Source: Streptomyces alboflavus
GTDB lineage: Bacteria; Actinomycetota; Actinomycetes; Streptomycetales; Streptomycetaceae
DNA: 55,308 nt
Direction: 5' to 3'
Assembly: GCF_000716675.1 (NCBI RefSeq)
Contig: NZ_JNXT01000056.1
Coordinates: 1 to 55,308, forward strand
Shown here piece after piece: positions 15,080 to 22,916 of the stretch (positions are counted from its first letter, which is position 1; each line of letters opens with the position of its first letter). A program made the translations under genes and the position numbers. The notes under the pieces are model-generated. The model saw nothing but the letters and a program-made list of their open reading frames with translations, had not been told where the DNA came from and searched no databases.

Positions 15080-16929
15080 GCCCCCGCCTTGCTGGCGCCG
15101 ACGGTTCCTTCGGGCAGTTTCTGCTGGTCGGGTACGTCGAGTTGGTCGGTCTCGTGGTATTCGAGCTGTGCGCGCTTGTTGGCGACGAGGCCTTCGGGCC
15201 GGAAGCGCATGAGCAGGATGAGCGCGAGGCCGAACAGCAGGAGCTGGTAGTCCTCGAGGAATTGGAGTTTGGCCGGGATGAGGTAGAGCAGGGCCGCGCC
15301 GATGAGGGGTCCGCTGATGGTGCCCATGCCGCCGAGGATGACGGCGGCGAGGAGGAAGGCGGAGTTCGGGGGCACGGTGTTGGCGAAGAGGTATTGCTCG
15401 GGGGTGATGCTGTAGGAGACGTGTGCCTGGACGGTGCCGGCGAATCCGGCGAGGGTGGCGCCGAGGGCGAAGGCGATGAGTTTGACGCGGAAGCCGTTGA
15501 TGCCCATGGCGGTGGCGGCGGTCTCGTCTTCGCGGATGGCGACCCAGGCGCGGCCGATGCGGGATTCCCCGGAGCGGCGGAAGACGAGGACGACGACGGC
15601 GGTGAAGAAGAGCATCAGCAGGTAGTAGTTGGCGGGCCTGCTGAGGGTGAAGCCGAGGACTTCGTGTTCGATGCCGAGGTTCCAGCCGAAGATTTCCAGG
15701 TCGGGGATGTTGGGGATGCCTTGGGCGCCGTTGGTGAGGTCGGGGCCTGCGCTGCCGTTGAGGTTGTTCATGGTGATGCGGAAGATCTCGCCGAAGCCGA
15801 GGGTGACGATGGCGAGGTAGTCGCCGCGCAGTCGCAGGGTGGGGGCGCCGATGACGATGCCGAAGACGAGGGATGCGGCGGCGCCGGTGAGGACGGCGGC
15901 CCAGAAGGGGAATTTGACGTCGAAGGTGGAGGCGGGGGACCCGGAGACGAGGGCGGCGGTGTAGGCGCCGACGCCGAGGAAGGCGACGTATCCGAGGTCG
16001 AGGAGTCCGGCGAGGCCGACGACGACGTTCAGGCCGAGTGCGACGGTGGCGAAGATGAGGATGTTGACGCCGATGAGGGCGTAGCTCGCGTCGCTCTGGG
16101 TGAAGGGGAACATGGCCGCGGCGATGATCGCGGCGGTGAGGGTGACGTTGCGGTGTTTGGCGGTGAGCGCGTTGAGCCGGGGGATGAGGCCTGCCCGGTT
16201 GAGTGCGGTGGCGCCGAAGACGGTGGTGATGAGGAAGCCGATGAAGAGTTCGGAGTAGGCCTCGATGCCGTAGGCGAAGACGTAGAGGCCGATGCCGAAG
16301 GAGGCGGCGATGATGAGGATCTCGACCCAGTCCGGGAGGGTTTTGGCGCGTTTGGGCGCGGGTGCCTTGAGGCTGGCGCGGAGGCGTTCCCAGGGGTTGT
16401 GGTGGGGTTCGTCGGCGGGCAGGTCGGAGGGGAGTCCGAGGGCGCCGATGGTGGCGATGAGTGCGCCGATGCCGGAGATCCAGGCGCCGGGTTCGAGGTT
16501 GACGATGCCGCCGAGGTGTTCGGCGATGGCGCCCATGGTGTAGCCGGTGGAGCCGAGGACGCCGAGGCTGAGCAGGACGACGGGGCTGTTGGTGCCGCCG
16601 GGGGTGAGCCAGCCGAGGCCGCGGATGCCGTGGCCGGAGAGGGCGAAGAGCAGGGTGAGGGCGGCGCCGACGAGGGTGATGATCTGGAGGCCGCCGGGGT
16701 AGCCGGTGACGGTGAGGTCGCCGGGGAAGGCGGTGGTCCAGGTCCAGGCGAGGAAGGTGCCGATGAGGGCGGCGGCGGATCCGGCGTAGACGGCGATGCG
16801 GGCGATGTGGGGCGGGATGGGGAGGGTGGAGGTGGGGAGTGCGGCGGGGGTCTTGGCTGTGCCGCCGTTGTTCCCCGTGCCTCCCGGGTTCCCGGAGTTC
16901 TTGGTGGTGTTGGTGGTCATGGGTATCAC
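15076..16929 (-). CDS. livM: Branched-chain amino acid ABC permease LivM, N-terminally extended
   Basis: This permease has about 617 residues, against 320-430 for typical LivM. The C-terminal part (about residue 290 on) is the conserved BPD_transp_2 permease, with GLNVVVGLAGLLDLGYVAFLGVGAYTAAL, LRGDYLAIVTLGFGEIFRI and the cytoplasmic EAA-like SRIGRAWVAIREDETAATAMGIN loop. The extra N-terminal region contains several more hydrophobic segments (IAVYAGSAAALIGTFLAW, GGLQIITLVGAALTLLFAL, VVLLSLGVLGSTGYTMGAI, ISGIGALIATIGALG) joined by a charged linker. The GTG start at 16929 overlaps the livH stop as GTGA, matching the other junctions; ATG 16920 is also plausible. Confidence 0.9.
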   Translation of the reverse strand: MIPMTTNTTKNSGNPGGTGNNGGTAKTPAALPTSTLPIPPHIARIAVYAGSAAALIGTFLAWTWTTAFPGDLTVTGYPGGLQIITLVGAALTLLFALSGHGIRGLGWLTPGGTNSPVVLLSLGVLGSTGYTMGAIAEHLGGIVNLEPGAWISGIGALIATIGALGLPSDLPADEPHHNPWERLRASLKAPAPKRAKTLPDWVEILIIAASFGIGLYVFAYGIEAYSELFIGFLITTVFGATALNRAGLIPRLNALTAKHRNVTLTAAIIAAAMFPFTQSDASYALIGVNILIFATVALGLNVVVGLAGLLDLGYVAFLGVGAYTAALVSGSPASTFDVKFPFWAAVLTGAAASLVFGIVIGAPTLRLRGDYLAIVTLGFGEIFRITMNNLNGSAGPDLTNGAQGIPNIPDLEIFGWNLGIEHEVLGFTLSRPANYYLLMLFFTAVVVLVFRRSGESRIGRAWVAIREDETAATAMGINGFRVKLIAFALGATLAGFAGTVQAHVSYSITPEQYLFANTVPPNSAFLLAAVILGGMGTISGPLIGAALLYLIPAKLQFLEDYQLLLFGLALILLMRFRPEGLVANKRAQLEYHETDQLDVPDQQKLPEGTVGASKAGA

Positions 16930-17855
16930 GCCCGATCCGCGACGCGTTCGCCGAGTAGGCCTTGGGGCCTCAGGAGCAGGACGAGGATGAGGAGGGCGAA
17001 GGCCCACACGTCCTTCCAGGCGCCGCCGCCGAACTGTTCCATGCCGGGTACGTCGGCCATGTAGCCGGTGGCGAGGGCTTCGGCGACGCCGAGGACGATG
17101 CCGCCGAGCATGGCGCCGTAGATGTTGCCGATGCCGCCGAGTACGGCTGCGGTGAAGGCTTTGAGGCCCATGATGAAGCCCATTTTGAAGCCGACCTGGC
17201 CGTTGTGGAGGCCGTAGCCGACGGCTGCGACGGCGGCGAACGCGGCGCCGATGGCGAAGGCCATGACGATGATGCGGTCGGTGTTGATGCCCATGAGCTT
17301 GGCGGTGTCGGGGTCCTGGGCGGTGGCCTGCATGCCGCGGCCGGTGCGGGTCTTGTTGACGTAGTAGGCGAGGGCGACCATGCACAGGGGTGCGGCGAGG
17401 ATGAGGAAGAAGTCGCCGCGTTGGATGTCGGCGCCGAAGATGTGCACGGGGTCGCCGCTGAACTGCGGGAATGTGCGGTCCTTCTTGGCTTCGGGGTACC
17501 ACTTCCAGATGGCCTGCTGGAGCAGGATGGACAGGCCGATGGCGGTGATGAGGGGTGCCAGGCGTGGGGCGCCGCGCAGGGGTCGGTAGGCGAAGCGTTC
17601 CGCTGCGGTGCCGACGGCGACGGAGCATATGACGCCGCCGATGATCATGAGTGGGATCGCGGCGAGCAGCGAGAATCCCTCGGGGAGCCACAGGGAGACG
17701 GTCAGGGCGCCGAAGCCGCCGACCATGAAGATCTCGCCGTGGGCGAAGTTGATGAGCTGGACGATTCCGTAGACCATCGTGTAGCCGATCGCGATGAGAC
17801 CGTACATCGCGCCGAGGATGAGTCCATTGGCCAGCTGTTGCGGCAGTTCGTTCAC
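16926..17855 (-). CDS. livH: Branched-chain amino acid ABC permease LivH
   Basis: This 309-residue membrane permease of the LivH type starts NELPQQLANGLILGAMYGLIAIGYTMVYGIVQLINFAHGE, the family hallmark, and continues with about eight hydrophobic segments. The inner-loop ARDPDTAKLMGIN-like sequence (AQDPDTAKLMGINTDR) is the ATPase contact. GTG start with GGAGG upstream. It is separated from livK by 90 bases, with no clear terminator, so livKHMGF is likely one transcript. Confidence 0.94.
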   Translation of the reverse strand: MNELPQQLANGLILGAMYGLIAIGYTMVYGIVQLINFAHGEIFMVGGFGALTVSLWLPEGFSLLAAIPLMIIGGVICSVAVGTAAERFAYRPLRGAPRLAPLITAIGLSILLQQAIWKWYPEAKKDRTFPQFSGDPVHIFGADIQRGDFFLILAAPLCMVALAYYVNKTRTGRGMQATAQDPDTAKLMGINTDRIIVMAFAIGAAFAAVAAVGYGLHNGQVGFKMGFIMGLKAFTAAVLGGIGNIYGAMLGGIVLGVAEALATGYMADVPGMEQFGGGAWKDVWAFALLILVLLLRPQGLLGERVADRA

Positions 17856-17945
17856 CGCAGGGCCTCCGTTGGTTCGGATATGGCACCGCGCGGGAGCGCT
17901 GGTAGCGCTTCCCGCGCGGTCTTTGTCAATGGGTGTGCGTGGGAT

Positions 17946-19181
17946 TTACCGGGGCTTGTAGGCCTCGCTGAACTTCGACTCCCACTTGTTGTTCTTGATC
18001 TCGTACGCGGTCATCATCGTGTTCGTGGTGTCGCCGTACTCGTCGAAGGAGACGCTGCCGGTGACGCCGTCGAACTTGACCTTGCTCATGCTGGCGAGGA
18101 CCTTTTCGCGGGCGTCGTCGGGGAGTTCTCCGTCATTCTCGGAGACGGCGAGTTTCACGGCTTCGATGAGCGCCCAGGTGGCGTCGTAGGTGCCGCCACC
18201 GTAGGTCTCCATGTTTTCCTTGTAGTTCTTGTTGTATTCCGCGATGTACTTCTTCGCTGAGGGGAGTTCCTCGACGGGGGCGCCGACGGAGGTGCCGAGG
18301 TCGCCTTCGGCCTTCTTGTTGAGCTTCGGGAACTCGTCGCTCTTCATGCCGTCGCCGCCCATGAAGGGGATGTCGGCGCCGGATTCCTTGATCTGCTGGC
18401 TGAGGGGAGCTGCGGCGGGGTACTCACCGCCGTAGTAGACGGCTTCGGCGCTGGTGCCCTTGACCTTGGAGGCGACGGACTTGAAGTCGCGGTCCTCGGG
18501 GTTGACGTGGTCCTGGCCGACGATCTTGCCGCCGAGGTCGGTGAAGGTGTCCTTGAAGGACGCGGCGAGGCCGGCGCCGTAGGTCTTCTGGTCGTCGATC
18601 AGATAGACCTTCTTGATCTTCGCCTTCTGGTACAGGTACTGCGCGGCGAACTGGCCCTGGACCTGGTCGGTGGTGGCGGTGCGGAAGAAGGTCTTGAACT
18701 GACGCTTCTTGTCGCCCTTCTTCCAGCCGTCGCCCTGGGTCAGCTCGGTGCCGGTGTTGGCGGGCGAGATCTGGGTGAGGTTGGCGTCGTTGAAGGGTTT
18801 CTGCATCGACTGGGAGACGCTGGAGTTCAGCGGGCCGATGACGCCGACGACGTCCTTGTTGCTGATGAACTTCTGCGCGTTCTGGCCGCCGACGGAGGGC
18901 TGGGCCTGGTCGTCGAGGGGCTGCAGCTTGAATTCGACGCCGTCGACCGTCTTCTCCTTGTTGGCGGTCTTGACGGCGAGCTCGGCGGAGTTGCGCATGC
19001 CGATGCCGAGCGCGGAGAGGTCGCCGGTGAGGGGGGCGTCGAAGCCGATGGTGACCGTGGTCTTGTCCCCGCCGCCGTTGTCGCCGGAGTCCTTGTCCTT
19101 GTCGCGCGACCCGCAGGCGGTGAGGGTCAGTGCCCCTGTGGTCAGCACCGTGGTGAGGATGAGCGCGGAACGGTTTCGCAC
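17946..19181 (-). CDS. livK: Branched-chain amino acid ABC substrate-binding lipoprotein
   Basis: This 411-residue periplasmic-binding-type lipoprotein has a signal peptide ending in the lipobox LTAC, with Cys23 as the lipidated residue. The mature part begins with a Lys/Asp/Gly-rich linker, then VTIGFDAPLTGDLSALGIGMRNSAELAVK, the usual Peripla_BP_6 opening, and VVGVIGPLNSSVSQSMQK. GTG 19181 is chosen because it gives a proper signal peptide and has AAAGGA upstream; longer frames add non-signal sequence. First gene of the liv operon. Ligand presumed to be branched-chain amino acids or amides. Confidence 0.92.
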   Translation of the reverse strand: MRNRSALILTTVLTTGALTLTACGSRDKDKDSGDNGGGDKTTVTIGFDAPLTGDLSALGIGMRNSAELAVKTANKEKTVDGVEFKLQPLDDQAQPSVGGQNAQKFISNKDVVGVIGPLNSSVSQSMQKPFNDANLTQISPANTGTELTQGDGWKKGDKKRQFKTFFRTATTDQVQGQFAAQYLYQKAKIKKVYLIDDQKTYGAGLAASFKDTFTDLGGKIVGQDHVNPEDRDFKSVASKVKGTSAEAVYYGGEYPAAAPLSQQIKESGADIPFMGGDGMKSDEFPKLNKKAEGDLGTSVGAPVEELPSAKKYIAEYNKNYKENMETYGGGTYDATWALIEAVKLAVSENDGELPDDAREKVLASMSKVKFDGVTGSVSFDEYGDTTNTMMTAYEIKNNKWESKFSEAYKPR

Positions 19182-19881
19182 GATGGGTCCTTTCCCTGGC
19201 GCGGTCCCCTCTGCGGAGGAGCCGTGAAGATCGCCGGGCCGTACTGGTGGTGGTACCGGGCCGTGCAATTCAGTTCGCGCCCGGCGGCGCGGTGACTGGC
19301 CGTGACTCTAAGGGGGCAATTGATCCAGGTGGAGTGGTCGAGCCAAGGCTGTGACGCTCTTGTTATGCCACGGAGTATTCCGCGCTGGAACGCAGGGGTC
19401 GGTTGTGGCGGAATCTGCACGCTTCGGCAGATGTCGCCCCTGGAAATCGGCAGGACCGTTAAGTGGTTTCACTCATGACAGCCGTGTTCGGGGGGTATGC
19501 GGAGCCGAACGCCCGGAAATGATCTTTTGCGGTGCGCGGTGTGCTTCCCGCGGGTCGCGAGCGGATTGCGCGCGCATTACGCAGCGTTACTCCGGAAGAA
19601 AGGGAGCCAGGCATTCCGTGCCACTTTTCCGCTTTCGCGAATGTGCGCGGTCAGGAGTGTTTTTGCGTAGCACTCCTGTTTTTGAGGTGAAGACCACGGC
19701 GTGCGCACGGGTGCGCGCGGGTGCCGCCCGCCGGCGTGCTCCGGATACGGTTGGTGACGACCCGTGTCCGCTATCCGGGCATCCTCGGGGTGGATCCGCC
19801 TCTCGAAGGCCCGGGCGGGCGCCCGGAGTTGGGCGGCGAGGACACGTCCCCTCCGGTCTGCCCCGGCCCGGACGGACCGAA
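19182..19881. other. Long intergenic region upstream of the liv operon
   Basis: About 700 bases with no convincing gene on either strand. It is less GC-rich near 19300-19700 than the rest of the window and must contain the liv promoter. The only weak candidate on the minus strand is TTGGCT-17-TCAATT near 19320-19350. No tRNA, repeat or riboswitch-like fold was recognised. Confidence 0.5.
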
Positions 19882-19911
19882 GGCCTGAGACTCGGATTCG
19901 AGCCTCAGGCC
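19882..19911 (-). terminator. Terminator of the thioesterase gene
   Basis: GGCCTGAG and CTCAGGCC enclose a second inner stem CTCG-GATT-CGAG. The two-tier hairpin begins about 20 bases beyond the thioesterase stop. Confidence 0.7.
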
Positions 19912-19931
19912 TCAGGCCTCGCGTGCACGTC

Positions 19932-20456
19932 TCAGACGGCCGGGGAGCCGCCGTCCGCGTCGATGCCGGGCATCGCGTCGACCGGCCGCAGCAGGCAGGT
20001 CAGGCGCGCCGTGCACACCCGCTTGCCGTCCTCGTCGGTGATGACGATCTCGTACGTCGCCGTGGAGCGCCCCCGGTGCACGGGCGTGGCCACGCCCGTG
20101 ACCAGGCCCGAGCGCGCGCCGCGGTGGTGCGTGCAGTTCAGGTCGACGCCCACGGCGATCTTCGTGCTGCCGCCGTGCAGCATCGAGCCGACCGACCCGA
20201 GCGTCTCGGCGAGGACCGCGGACGCGCCGCCGTGCAGCAGGCCGTACGGCTGGGTGTTGCCCTCGACGGGCATGGTGCCGACCACGCGCTCGGCGGCGGC
20301 CTCCAGGATCTGCACGCCCATGCGCCGGCCGAGGTTCCCGGCCGAGAACAGGGCGGGCAGGTCGACGCCGAGCGCGGCGTACTCGTCGATGACCTCCTGC
20401 GGGAACTTCGTCGTGTGCTGCTCACCCATCGGCCGTGCTCCGTTCGTCGACGACAC
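19932..20456 (-). CDS. PaaI-type hotdog-fold thioesterase
   Basis: This protein of 174 residues (or 165 from the in-frame ATG at 20429, MGEQHTTKFPQ) is a hotdog-fold acyl-CoA thioesterase of the PaaI family. YGLLHGGASAVLAETLGS is the active-site helix motif, with Asp replaced by Glu as in many PaaI members, followed by VGVDLNCTHHRGARSGLVTGVATPVHRGRSTATYEI. It probably hydrolyses aromatic or short acyl-CoA. It lies 55 bases downstream of the FdhF-like gene on the same strand, with a TGAGCG-AA-CGCTCA palindrome in the gap, which suggests separate control. Confidence 0.88.
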   Translation of the reverse strand: MSSTNGARPMGEQHTTKFPQEVIDEYAALGVDLPALFSAGNLGRRMGVQILEAAAERVVGTMPVEGNTQPYGLLHGGASAVLAETLGSVGSMLHGGSTKIAVGVDLNCTHHRGARSGLVTGVATPVHRGRSTATYEIVITDEDGKRVCTARLTCLLRPVDAMPGIDADGGSPAV

Positions 20457-20500
20457 CTGACACCAACCGCGGCGGCCACCGCGGTGGGCGCGCCGATCGC

Positions 20501-20514
20501 TGAGCGAACGCTCA
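20501..20514. promoter_or_regulatory. Palindromic operator candidate upstream of the thioesterase
   Basis: TGAGCGAACGCTCA is a perfect 14-bp palindrome apart from its central AA. It spans the stop codon of the FdhF-like gene, about 45 bases before the thioesterase start, where a TetR-type repressor could act. It could instead be a short hairpin. Confidence 0.4.
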
Positions 20515-22791
20515 GTCGGTCGTCGATTGTTCCAGGCGTACGACCACGGACTTGCTGGCGGGGGTGTTGCTGGTGTCGGCCGTGGCGTCCAGCGGCACCA
20601 GCACGTTGGTCTCCGGGTAGTACGCCGCGGCGCAGCCCCGCGCCGTCGGGTAGTGCACCACGCGGAAGCCCGGCGCGCGCCGCTCGACGCCGTCCTGCCA
20701 CTCGCTGACCAGGTCGGTGTACGAGCCGTCGGCGAGGCCGAGCGCGCGGGCGTCGTCGGGGTTGACCAGGACGACGCGGCGGCCGTTCCTGATGCCTCGG
20801 TAGCGGTCGTCCAGGCCGTAGATCGTGGTGTTGTACTGATCGTGGGAGCGCAGCGTCTGGAGCAGCAGGCGGCCCTCGGGCAGGTCGGGATACTCCACGG
20901 GCGCGGCCGTGAAGTTGGCCTTGCCGGTGGCCGTGGGGAAGCGGCGCTCGTCGCGCGGGGCGTGCGGCAGGGCGAAGCCGCCCGGTTCCGCGACGCGCGC
21001 GTTGAAGTCCTCGAAGCCGGGGACCACGCGCGCGATGCGGTCGCGCACCGTGGCGTAGTCCTTCTCGAACTCCTCCCAGGGCGTCGCCGACTCGGGGCCG
21101 AGGACGCGCCGCGCGAGACGGCACACGATCGCGGGCTCGGACAGCAGCTGCGGACTCGCCGGGTCCAGGCGCCCGCGCGAGGCGTGCACCATGCCCATGG
21201 AGTCCTCGACGGTCACGAACTGTTCGCCGCCGCCCTGGAGATCGCGCTCGGTGCGCCCCAGCGTGGGCAGGATCAGGGCGCGCGCGCCGGTGACGACGTG
21301 CGAGCGGTTCAGCTTCGTCGACACGTGCACCGTGAGGCGGGCGCGCCGCATCGCCGCCTCCGTGACCTCCGTGTCGGGCGACGCGGAGACGAAGTTGCCG
21401 CCCATCGCGAAGAACACCTTCGCCTCGCCGTCGCGCAGCGCCCGGATGGCACGCACGACGTCCAGGCCGTGGTGGCGTGGCGGCGCGAACCCGAACTCCT
21501 TCTCCAGGGCGTCGAGGAACGCGGGCGCGGGCCGCTCGAAGATGCCCATCGTGCGGTCGCCCTGCACGTTCGAGTGGCCGCGCACCGGGCACACGCCCGC
21601 GCCGGGCCGCCCGATGTTGCCGCGCAGGAGCAGGAAGTTGACGACCTCGCGGATCGTGGGCACCGCGTGCTTGTGCTGGGTCAGGCCCATCGCCCAGCAC
21701 ACCACCGTGCGCTCGGAGGCGAGCACCATGCGCAGCGCCTCCTCGATGCGGGCGCGGTCGAGGCCGGTCGCCGTCAGCGTCTCGTCCCAGTCGGCGGCGC
21801 GCGCGGCGGCCACGAACTCCTCGTACCCATGGGTGTGTTCGCGTACGAACTCCTCGTCGACCGCGCCCTCCGTCTCCAGGACCAGCTTGTTGAGGAGGCG
21901 GAAGAGGGCCTGGTCGCCGCCGAGGCGGATCTGCAGGAACAGGTCGGTGAGGGCGGTGCCCTTGAGCATGCCCTGGGGGGTCTGCGGGTTCTTGAACCGC
22001 TCCAGGCCCGCCTCGGGCAGCGGGTTCACCGTGATGATCTTCGCGCCGTTGTTCTTCGCCTTCTCCAGGGCGGAGAGCATGCGCGGGTGGTTCGTGCCCG
22101 GGTTCTGCCCGGCGACGATGATCAGGTCGGCCTTGTAGAGGTCCTCCAGGAGGACGCTGCCCTTGCCGACGCCGAGAGTCTCGGTGAGAGCCGAGCCCGA
22201 CGACTCGTGGCACATGTTCGAGCAGTCGGGGAGATTGTTCGTGCCGAGCTCGCGGGCGAACAGCTGGTACAGGAACGCCGCCTCGTTGCTCGTGCGCCCC
22301 GAGGTGTAGAAGAGGGCCTCGTCGGGGGAGCCGAGGGCGGCCAGCTCCTCGGCGACGATGTCGAAGGCGCGCTCCCACGGCACCGCCTCGTAGTGGTCGG
22401 AGCCCTCCGCCAGATACATGGGGTGGGTGAGGCGGCCCTGCTGGCCCAGCCAGTACCCACTGCGGATGGCGAGGTCGGAGACCGGGTGCGCGGCGAAGAA
22501 GTCCGGCGTGACGCGGCGCAGCGTCGCCTCCTCGGCGACCGCCTTCGCGCCGTTCTCGCAGAACTCCGCCTTGTGCCGGTGGTCCGGCTCGGGCCAGGCG
22601 CAGCCGGGGCAGTCGAAGCCGTCCTTCTGATTGACGCGCAGCAGCGTCAGCGCCGTGCGCCGCACGCCCATCTGCCGCTGCGCGACGCGCAGCGTGTGAC
22701 CGATGGCGGGCAGCCCGGCCGCGGCGTGCGGGGCGTCCGTGACCTGGGGCGCGTCCTGGACCGGATCACCCTTGGGCGGCTTCCTTGCCAT
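20512..22791 (-). CDS. FdhF/YdeP-family molybdopterin oxidoreductase
   Basis: This 759-residue cytosolic molybdopterin oxidoreductase resembles formate dehydrogenase H and YdeP. The N-terminal Cys cluster (C61, C64, C78: CPGCAWPEP and FCENG) is short of a classical four-Cys [4Fe-4S] motif, as is usual for the YdeP branch. FYTSGRTSNEAAFLYQL, CHESSGSAL, IIVAGQNPGTNHPRML, NIGRPGAGVCPVRGHSNVQGDRTMG and the C-terminal molybdopterin-dinucleotide domain (LRSHDQYNTTIYGLDDRYRG) follow in order. No Tat signal. The ATG at 22791 with GAGGAG upstream is chosen. The true substrate of this branch is not established; acid resistance and formate oxidation have been proposed for relatives. Confidence 0.9.
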   Translation of the reverse strand: MARKPPKGDPVQDAPQVTDAPHAAAGLPAIGHTLRVAQRQMGVRRTALTLLRVNQKDGFDCPGCAWPEPDHRHKAEFCENGAKAVAEEATLRRVTPDFFAAHPVSDLAIRSGYWLGQQGRLTHPMYLAEGSDHYEAVPWERAFDIVAEELAALGSPDEALFYTSGRTSNEAAFLYQLFARELGTNNLPDCSNMCHESSGSALTETLGVGKGSVLLEDLYKADLIIVAGQNPGTNHPRMLSALEKAKNNGAKIITVNPLPEAGLERFKNPQTPQGMLKGTALTDLFLQIRLGGDQALFRLLNKLVLETEGAVDEEFVREHTHGYEEFVAAARAADWDETLTATGLDRARIEEALRMVLASERTVVCWAMGLTQHKHAVPTIREVVNFLLLRGNIGRPGAGVCPVRGHSNVQGDRTMGIFERPAPAFLDALEKEFGFAPPRHHGLDVVRAIRALRDGEAKVFFAMGGNFVSASPDTEVTEAAMRRARLTVHVSTKLNRSHVVTGARALILPTLGRTERDLQGGGEQFVTVEDSMGMVHASRGRLDPASPQLLSEPAIVCRLARRVLGPESATPWEEFEKDYATVRDRIARVVPGFEDFNARVAEPGGFALPHAPRDERRFPTATGKANFTAAPVEYPDLPEGRLLLQTLRSHDQYNTTIYGLDDRYRGIRNGRRVVLVNPDDARALGLADGSYTDLVSEWQDGVERRAPGFRVVHYPTARGCAAAYYPETNVLVPLDATADTSNTPASKSVVVRLEQSTTD

Positions 22792-22916
22792 GGCCTGCTC
22801 CTCTTCGAGCGCATACGTGACGTACGTCTCCGATCCTCCCACGCAGGGCTGACACCGCGGCGCCCCGGTCCCCGCGGATGGCCTGAGTGTCAGTGGGGCG
22901 TGGCAGGATCGGGTGC

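Noticed and set aside
15058..17064. A 668-codon acidic frame on the plus strand across livM
   Set aside because: Extremely Glu/Asp/Gly-rich with no recognisable fold. It is the complement of a membrane protein gene.
13422..19181. ANTAR-type control of the liv operon by the adjacent PdtaR
   Set aside because: The genes converge and share a terminator, and I saw no paired-hairpin ANTAR target in the liv leader. Adjacency alone does not support it.
19351..20460. Plus-strand gene across the liv-thioesterase interval
   Set aside because: It starts in non-coding sequence and continues antisense to the thioesterase; Arg/Ser/Pro-rich with no motif.
20512..22791. Selenocysteine-containing formate dehydrogenase
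   Set aside because: There is no in-frame TGA in the coding region and the Cys pattern fits the YdeP-like branch.
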